DNA from: Ctenosaura bakeri | Lineage: Eukaryota; Chordata; Lepidosauria; Squamata; Iguanidae | DNA: 64,000 nucleotides | Assembly: GCA_948474755.1 (NCBI GenBank) | Contig: CAOLHI010000923.1 | Span: 124,001-188,000, forward strand | Direction: 5' to 3' | Shown: positions 11,901 to 20,900 of the stretch, piece by piece | How positions within the stretch are numbered: position 1 is the stretch's first letter | Layout of the letters: each line of letters begins with the position of its first letter | Notes under the pieces: generated by a model | Databases searched by the model: none | What the model was told of the DNA's origin: nothing | Seen by the model: only the letters and a program-made list of their open reading frames with translations | Position numbers and translations under genes: made by a program

Positions 11901-14900
11901 CTTCTGCCACGTATCCAAACTCCTCTGCTACCTGCTTGGGAGAAAGGCAGTCAAGTGGGACTCAATCTGCACTTTCTCTTTGGCACCCCCCTTGCTTTGC
12001 AAAATATTATCATGATGCAAAAATCATCATTACCATTACGCCCAATGAGTACGGCCAACCTTCCATATCCGTGGATTCGGATTCAACTAACCAGGGCTTG
12101 AAAAGTATCCTCAAAATAAATACATAAACTCCACCAAGCAAACGTTGATTTTGCCATTTCATATAAGGGGTGCTGTTGTACACAGAGGGACTTGGGCATC
12201 CACAAATTTGGGTACCCACGGGGTGGGGGAACCAAAGGTTAGTGGATACCGAGGGCCCATCGTTTGCTAATTTGCCAGATTATGGAATTTAGCATGGTCT
12301 TAATTCCTATATTACTGGTGGAAAGAGGTTGGGGGAAAACCCAGGAAGCATGCCGTGTGGCTGATTTATTCCAAATCAAGCTTCTAGACCTCATGGAGGG
12401 GGAAACTAGGTTTGGAAATGTCCAAGCAGCACCTGCTTGAGCGGCAACCTCAGACCGCCTGGGCTTCCCTCATCATTAACAAAAGAATTAATTATGCCAA
12501 ATGAGCGTGCCAATTTGCTTAAACGATGCAGGGGAATGGAACCAAGCTGACCATTAAAGCTGCAGCAAAGCTTTACAGGTCCTAAAGCATCAATATGAAA
12601 AGCAGAGATGGTGTCCGAAGGGCGCGTGCCACCTCGCCACTCACGTTCTTGCAAACGGTGCCGCCGTCCGGGTGACCCTTTGTCCAAAAACAAAAATACA
12701 GCATGCACACGCAACCACACGCACACGGAACACTCCCATTTTGTCGCCTCTGCAGCCCTAAGAGGCTTTGCCCTCTGACAGCACCAACACGGTAAGCGGC
12801 TTTGCCGGGACTAAGCGGACTACCCCTAAATAGCGCAGGAGGGGCCGCATCCCCGTCCCCCTCTCCCCTTCCCAAAGCAGGACGCTTTGCCCCTTCCCCA
12901 AATCTGAAGCCACTTTTCCGTGGCACCCTCAGCATCCTTCTCACATCATCCTATGACACCAGGTTTCCCACCCTCCGCCCAAAGCCCCCCTCCCACGGAC
13001 CCCATTTCCCCACGGCCCCCCAAATCTCGAAGCCGGTTTCGCACGGCGCCCGTTTCCCCGTGGCGCCCGCCCGCCCAAAGCACCCGAACCCGGCAGTCCG
13101 TCTCCCAGGGCTCCCCCTCCGTGCCAAGCCAGGACACCGCCTTCCCGGCTTGGGAAAAAGTCTCCTCCGGGGACTGCAGCTCCCACAATCCCCGACGAGC
13201 CCAGCCCAAAAGACCAACGATGGGTCGTGGGAAACCGAGAAGGCCCATTCAATTAATAGCTCGTTTTCAATCTATTTGTACGGAGAGATTTGCCTTTATA
13301 AAAACCCCCTGCAGGTTTCCGCTCTGTGGCACTTTGGGAAGGGAAGAAACGAAGCAAAATGCATGCGGGGAAAAAACTTTTTCCAGATGTGCTAATAAAT
13401 ATTACTATTCCTATTATTACTATTTGCCCTGGGCCTCCCCCTGAGGCTGAGAGAGTGTGACCCCCAGGGTAGAATCTTCTATCTTCTTTATTTGTCTGAC
13501 GTTTAGACTGTTCAACGGTGCGATGCGTTTCTTTAGGGTCCTGCAGTTGTTTTGTTTATCCTTTTAAACGTTAAACTCCTTAAACCGATTTTATCCTAAG
13601 CTGCGGAGAGATCTCCCAGGATACAGGGCAGGAATATAACTAATTAAAAGAAATTAGTGAATCGGTCTGCCTAAATAACGTGGCTGAATTTGCGCCCCAG
13701 GGAAGGGGAGGGCGTCACTTTCCGTCCCGCCTCAGGCAGCAAAATGGCTCGGGACGGCCCCACGCATTGCCATGGAGAAGAAGACCCCCGGCGCTGGATT
13801 TCCCAGGATCCCTCACTGCAGGCCATGCCGGCTGGGGGGATTCTGGGAGATGCGGTCCGACCGCCCTCCCAGCGCGGCTGTTGCCATGGCAACGCCGCCG
13901 TCCCTCCTCCCGGCCAGCTGTGCGCTCGCTGGCTCGCCCCCCTCCTCGCCTCCCCTTCCTCAGTTGCCATGGAGACCGTGCCAGCCTGGAGAGCTCCCGT
14001 GCGAGTGTGTGCACTCGTGCGTGGGCCTGCGTGCAAGACGCGGCGTGAAAGGCAAGGAGTTCACCAGGAGGAGCAGGGGGTGGCAGCAGGGGCGGCCGTC
14101 CTCCCCCCACAACGCCCACGTGCACCAGAAATCAGACTGTAACTCCCACAATCCCCCATGCAGTGGTTTCCCATGCACACACACCAGAGATCAGGGAGTC
14201 TGGACTGCAGGCCCCATCATCCCCAGGCAGCAGCTTATCTTGCTCACTCACATAGAGCAGGAAGCAGGCGGTCTGGACTGTAGTTCCCATAATCCCCAGG
14301 CAGAGGCTTTTCTCTCTCATGCACAAACATACAAAGCAGAAATCAGGTGGTCTGGACTGCGGTTTCCATAATCCACAGGTGGTGGTCTCTCTCTCTCTCT
14401 GACACACACACACACACACACACACAGAGCAGAAATCAGATGGTCTGGACTGTAATTCCCATAGTCCACAGGCAGTAGCTTCTCTCGCTTACTTTCTCAC
14501 CAACTCACACAGAGCAGAAATCAGATAGTCTGGACTGCAGCTCCCATAATCCCCAGGCAGCAGCTTCTCTTCCTCCCTCCCTCCCTCTTTTTCTCTCCCT
14601 CACTCACACAGAGCAGAAATCAGGTGGTCTGGACTGCAATTCCCACCATCCTCAGGCATGGGCTTCTTGGAATGGCCAGACTACAGCTCCCATAATCCCC
14701 AGGCAACAGCTTCTCTTCCTCCCTCCCTCCCTCTTTTTCTCTCCCTCACTCACACAGAGCAGAAATCAGGTGGTCTGGACTGCAATTCCCACCATCCTCA
14801 GGCATGGGCTTCTTGGAATGGCCAGACTACAGCTCCCATAATCCCCAGGCAGCAGCTTCTCTTCCTCCCTCCCTCCCTCTTTTTCTCTCCCTCACTCACA

Positions 14901-17900
14901 CAGAGCAGAAATCAGGTGGTCTGGACTGCAATTCCCACCATCCTCAGGCATGGGCTTCTTGGAATGGCCAGACTACAGCTCCCATAATCCCCAGGCAGCA
15001 GCTTCTCTTCCTCCCTCCCTCCCTCTTTTTCTCTCCCTCACTCACACAGAGCAGAAATCAGGTGGTCTGGACTGCAATTCCCACCATCCTCAGGCATGGG
15101 CTTCTTGGAATGGCCAGACTACAGCTCCCATAATCCCCAGGCAACAGCTTCTCTTCCTCCCTCCCTCCCTCTTTTTCTCTCCCTCACTCACACAGAGCAG
15201 AAATCAGGTGGTCTGGACTGCAATTCCCACCATCCTCAGGCATGGGCTTCTTGGAATGGCCAGACTACAGCTCCCATAATCCCCAGGCAGCAGCTTCTCT
15301 TCCTCCCTCCCTCCCTCTTTTTCTCTCCCTCACTCACACAGAGCAGAAATCAGGTGGTCTGGACTGCAATTCCCACCATCCTCAGGCATGGGCTTCTTGG
15401 AATGGCCAGACTACAGCTCCCATAATCCCCAGGCAACAGCTTCTCTCCCTCCCTCCCTCTTTTTCTGTCCCTCACTCACACAGAGCAGAATCAGGTGGTC
15501 TGGACTGCAATTCCCACCATCCTCAGGCACTGGCTTCTTGGAACACACAGGCACCAAAAATTACCAGACTGCAGCTCCCAGAATCCCCAGGCAGCAGCTT
15601 CCCTCTCTCACACACACATACCAACACGCACCGCTTTTAAAAGCTGCCTTTCCATTCTCCACTGCGCTGCTCTTGTTTAAAACACCGCCTACGGTTTAAT
15701 TCTATTTTAATATTAATTTTTAGTATGTTTGGAATTGCACTTTTTAAAATCGTGGTCCCAATTTTGGAAGAAAGGAGGGAAATAAATAAATAGGTTTTGG
15801 GGGGAGAGAGTGGCCACTGTCACGGCCGGCCGAGCCGCCCCGTCCGCACCTGACCCCCCTCTGCCCAGGACGTGGTCACCCAGGTCGGTTGCCTAACCAG
15901 GTTTAATTGGGTAACCGGCCGACGAGGTCAGGCGCTATTTTAAGTCCCCGCAAGCCGGGCCTAAAGCGCCCCAGGAGATGACGACAATTAGGGCATTAAC
16001 GGGCCAGGGAGGCCAGGAAGCCGCCCCCACCCACCAGAGGATTCGAACACAAAACCGGGAGCCCCACGGAAAGGGGACCCGGGAGACGGGAGCGTGGCGC
16101 AAAGCCGGTTCTTGCACGGCACAGGCGCGCCGGTGCCGGTTACAAAGACCGGGATCGGTTAGCCGAAACCTAAGTATCCGGGGAATATCGGGTTGCTTTT
16201 GAAACAGACAACAGCCAAGTTTATTTGTTCTTGTTTTCCTACAGAGCTCCCCATTTGCAAAGTCCAAAAAGGGTTTGCAAAAGCTCCTAATGTTTACGGC
16301 CGGGGTGGTTACATATTTGTAACTTTTCCGCATCGTTTTCCCATTGTTCCATCTTGGGTTTTTATATTGTAAACCGGTTGCAGATTTTGTTACACTACGC
16401 AAATAAGTAACTTCCAGAATTTTTTCTCTGTCCTAAACCCCCCCTTAGCTTGTCACTGAAAACTAGAATGTTTAAAAATTTTTTGCTCCTCAATCTCTTT
16501 TTTAAGTAGGGGGATTTTTAACGAGGTGGGTTTTTAAAATTTGTTCTGCGACGCCTCGAGTGCCGAATTGTAACTTTTGGGATTTGGGGGATTTTTTACG
16601 AGGTGGGTTTTTAAGACGCGTTGAGTGCCGAATTGGGAAAACAGCGGGATAGAAATAAGAAGGCAGAGGAGGAAGACGAAGAAGCGAAGTCCCACATGCC
16701 TGACCTGGGCCAAATGGCCACGAAGGGTCACAGTTTGGGGGTCACAAACCCTGGGAAACTGCCCAGCTCGCCAGTGGATTCTGGGATTTGATGTCCTTCT
16801 TCCAGCGCAACCTCCATGTACAGACCACAAGCTGAACATGAGCCAGCAGTGTGATGCGGCAGCCAAGAAAGCTAATGCAATTCTCGGCTGCATCAATAGG
16901 AGTCTGGTGTCTAGATCGAGGGAGGTACTGGTACCACTCTACTCTGCTTTGGTTAGACCCCATCTTGAATCCTGTGTCCAGTTCTGGGCACCCCAATTCA
17001 AGAAGGACATTGACAAGCTGGAGCAAGTCCAGAGGAGGGCGACCAAAATGGTGAGGGGCCTGGAAGCCACGAAGCCCTATGAGGACAGACTTAGGGAGCT
17101 GGGGATGTTTAGTCTGCAGCAGAGAAGGTTAAGAGGGGACATGATAGCCATGTTTAAATATTTGAAGGGATGCCACGTAGAGGAAGGAGAGGGCTTGTTT
17201 TCTGCTGCTCCAGAGACCAGGACAAGGAGCAATGGATCCAAGCTGCAGGAAAGGAGATTCCACCTGAACCTCAGGAAGAACTTCCTGACGGTCAGGGCTG
17301 TCCGGCAGTGGAATCTGTTGCCTCGGAGTGTAGTGGAGTCTCCTTCCTTGGAGGTTTTTCAGCAGAGGCTGGATGGCCATCTGTCCAAGGGAGGGCTTTG
17401 AGGGTGTTCCTGCATGGCAGGGGGTTGGACTGGATGGCCCCTGGGGTCTCTTCCAACTCTACATTTCTGTGATTCTATGATTCTATGATTCTACGTGAAT
17501 CCGAAGATGCACAAAATAGGGTCACTCTTCCCCCAGAGTCCCTTAAACTCCATCTTCTGGGCTGCCCAAATTCACCCCAAATTCCCATCAACACCCCAAG
17601 AAACTTTTTTTTTTTTGCAAGACCCAACTTCACCATCCATCGCCGGCCATTTCCACACTAGACTGTTATAGCGCTATTATTCCACTTTCAACACCCTATG
17701 GGGGTTTTGCCGTTTAGGGAATCCTGGGGAAACCCACCTTGTAAAAAATTCCCCAAACCCCAAAAGTTACAATTTGGCACGCAAGGCGTCTCAGAATTTG
17801 CAGTTTTGCCTTTGAGGTCCCTCCCTAAACTGCAAACCCCAGGGTCCCAGAGGACGTTGAAAGCGGAATAATCGCAGGATAACAGCCTAGTGCGGAAATG

Positions 17901-20900
17901 GCCCTTGCAAATGGGGCGGCCCTTCCCAAAATGTGGAAAATAGTTGCCCTTTTCCTAAGCCGCGAAAATGGGTTCCACCTGGACGATACCGGCGAATCCT
18001 GGTGCAAACATAACGCGCACGCACGGACCCCATCTGTGCAACGCGGAGATAATTCCTTACCTCAAAGGGATTTGGTTAAGATAAGTTCGTTAGCGGTTGC
18101 CGCGGCTCAAACGGAATGGGGACAGGGGAGCTAAAAATAGGAGGCTGATCCGCGAAGGAAAAACGGACGGGCGGGAGGATGAGACGAAGGGCCCAGGCGG
18201 CACCTCCGAGGCCCTCCCGGGGAGCCCCAAAATACCCCCAGGTGTTCACAGTGGGCAGGTCGAGGTCGATTTCTGGCGACCCTGCGGAGGAGGGATCTCC
18301 AAGTCACCCCTATCCAGGATGTGTCCAAAGTACGACAGCCCCGGTTGGGTCATCTGGGCTTCCCGGGGGAGTTCAGTTTGCTCTTCACTTGGCTTTCTGG
18401 ACGTCCCCAAAATCCATAAAATTCTCCTCCGGGACTATATTTCAAATAGAAAGTGCAGCCAACGAATTTCTCAGATGGCCAACAAGTTGACCCCCCGGCT
18501 CTTTCGTTGACTTACAAATGGCCGAAGAAACAAACTATACTTAGTGCATTGAATTGAAGTAAAACTAAGACTTTCCGCACTGGACTGTTATAGCGCTTTG
18601 ATTCCACATTCAACATCCTATGGAATCCTGGGGTTTGCAGTTCCGGGAGGGGCCGGCCGGCCCCTCCCGGAACTGCAAACCCCAGGATTCCATAGGATGT
18701 TGAATGTGGAATCAAAGCGCTATAACAGTCCAGTGTGGAAATGGCCACAATATTTAAAACACATTTGTCGTGCCGTGCCTCCATGTTGTTTCCAACTCAT
18801 GCTGACCCTATCACGGGGTTTTCTGGGGCTGAGAGTATGTGACATGCCCAAGGTCTCCCAATGGGTTTCCACGGCTGACCAGTGCTCAAACCACTCTACT
18901 ACACTGCCTCTCCGTTAAAGGGGCAGGCTTCCCCCAATTTGCCAAACTGACACGGATTGCAAAATATAAACCCATTGACGATATTCTGAAAGGCTGGAAA
19001 CTGTTTATAGATATTTTTTTTGAGTGTAATAACCTGCGGTTATGGTTATTAGTAATTCTAGTACATCAAATTTAGGTGTTCCTTCCAATGGTTGCCGTGT
19101 GCCTTCACGTCATTTCCGATTTTTGGAGACCCCGAAGCCACATCACATGCTCTCAGCCCCAGGAAAAAACTCATGATAGGGCCCCCTTAGGGTCACCATA
19201 AGTCAGAAATGATTGAAGGCACACAACCAAAAAAAATGTGTTTTAATATTTTGTCTTAGTTCAGTTCAATTCGGTTTGGCTTAATTTTAGTTACAGGCGT
19301 GTGCACTGTTTACGGCTGCTTCCTCTCCCTTTTCTTTCTGCTGTCATGAATTACGTTTGGATTAAAAAATAAATAAATATGAACTGTATTCTAGGGGGGG
19401 AAAAAGATGGGGAGAGGAGGCCGAAAGCCCAAAATGCAAAGCAGAGGAGATGCTCTCCTAAAACGACCCCGTGTGGACTGGCGGTTCCGAATTCTGCGAC
19501 AGGCAGAAGGCCCTTCTCCTCCTCTTCCTCCCCACTAATTAATCCGGGCTAATCAGGTTCCGCCACCCGGGGGAGGCCTCTCTCTTTGCGTGAGGCGGCC
19601 AAAGCGAGGGAGAATTAATCCAGGCAATCGGGCAGCCAGCAGAAGGGGTCGCCTGCTGCTTAATCCCCCCCTCGGAGGGAGGACGCGGCCCCGAATCCAC
19701 AGGTTGCCCACAGGGAAAAGGGAGACACGGATCGGCCCTGGGGCAGCAAGGGGGTGTTCCCCCCAAGGGAGAAAGTTTGCAAGAAAAAGGCTACAGTGGA
19801 ACAGAAGTCCAGAGGGAGTGGGGAGGCTAAATGACCCCCCCCATAATCCTCCCTTGTCTTATTTTCCCCAAAACAGGGGCTTCCCATATTTGGGTCCTGG
19901 GGATATTTAGGGATATAAGAGGTGACAAGTTTAAAGGGATGTCACGTGGAGATGGAGCAAGCTCGTTTTCTGCTGCTCCAGAGACCAGGACATGGAGAAA
20001 TGGCTTCAAACTAGAGGAAAAGCAATTCCATCTAAACGTTAGGAAGAACTTCTGGAGAAGAACACAGGGACAGTCCAGACAGAGAAGACCAAAGGCCTAT
20101 CAAGACCAGGCTCTGGGGAGGAAGGGGAGCCATGCTGGGTGAGCAGTACAACTCCAAGACCCGACTGCCAGAATTGCAAGAAAAGAGGTCTAGACAGACC
20201 ATGTTCCAGGGTGCCTCTGAGCATATATTCAGCTCAAAGTTTTTGGATGGGAACCAACCGTCCATCCGCATGCACAGACCCACTCCCGTATTTCTCCCCT
20301 CTCTGCGCCCCAAAATGAATGTTCCCTTTTAACATTTTTTGGGGGGAAGGTGACACAGACGAAAGTTTTTTTGGTCCTCACTGACATTAATCAGCTCTCC
20401 TGGGTGATACGTAGCATCCAAAGGTCTCTTTATAGCACCACAGCTACTTTAGTCAGTCTTGCGCTAGAAAAATGCTTGGAGCTAAAGTTTGGGGAAAGTA
20501 ACCTTTTTATATATATATATTCTATCAGCTTCATTGTATTTTATCTGGATAACTTGCTTTCGAATTGGATGGCACGGTTTTATATTACATTATTCCTTCC
20601 TTCCCTCTGTGTATCTGTACACGTATTGCAAATTTTTGGCTGGTTTACTTGCAAAGGGCCATGTAAGGGTGCAAAGAAGTTCTGTTCCAAAACCGACAGG
20701 TCCTTCCTGGCTTTTCTAACTAAAAACGAAATTACTTTATTGGTATCGACAAGGAATGGTTTCTAGTCTCTTTCAAAAGCTACTTTTAAATGCAATTTTC
20801 AGAGCTGTCTGGGTGCGAGGGGGTGTCGTGCTTTAGGCCGGAGTTTTACGTCCCCCTCTTATCAACCCTAATTATTTTTGTCTCTCTCAAAAATATGCAG

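Noticed and set aside
14658..15640. Series of overlapping 109-codon frames starting [15 protein letters not shown]
   Set aside because: They recur every 146 bp with the minisatellite and do not join into one frame; a product of repetition.
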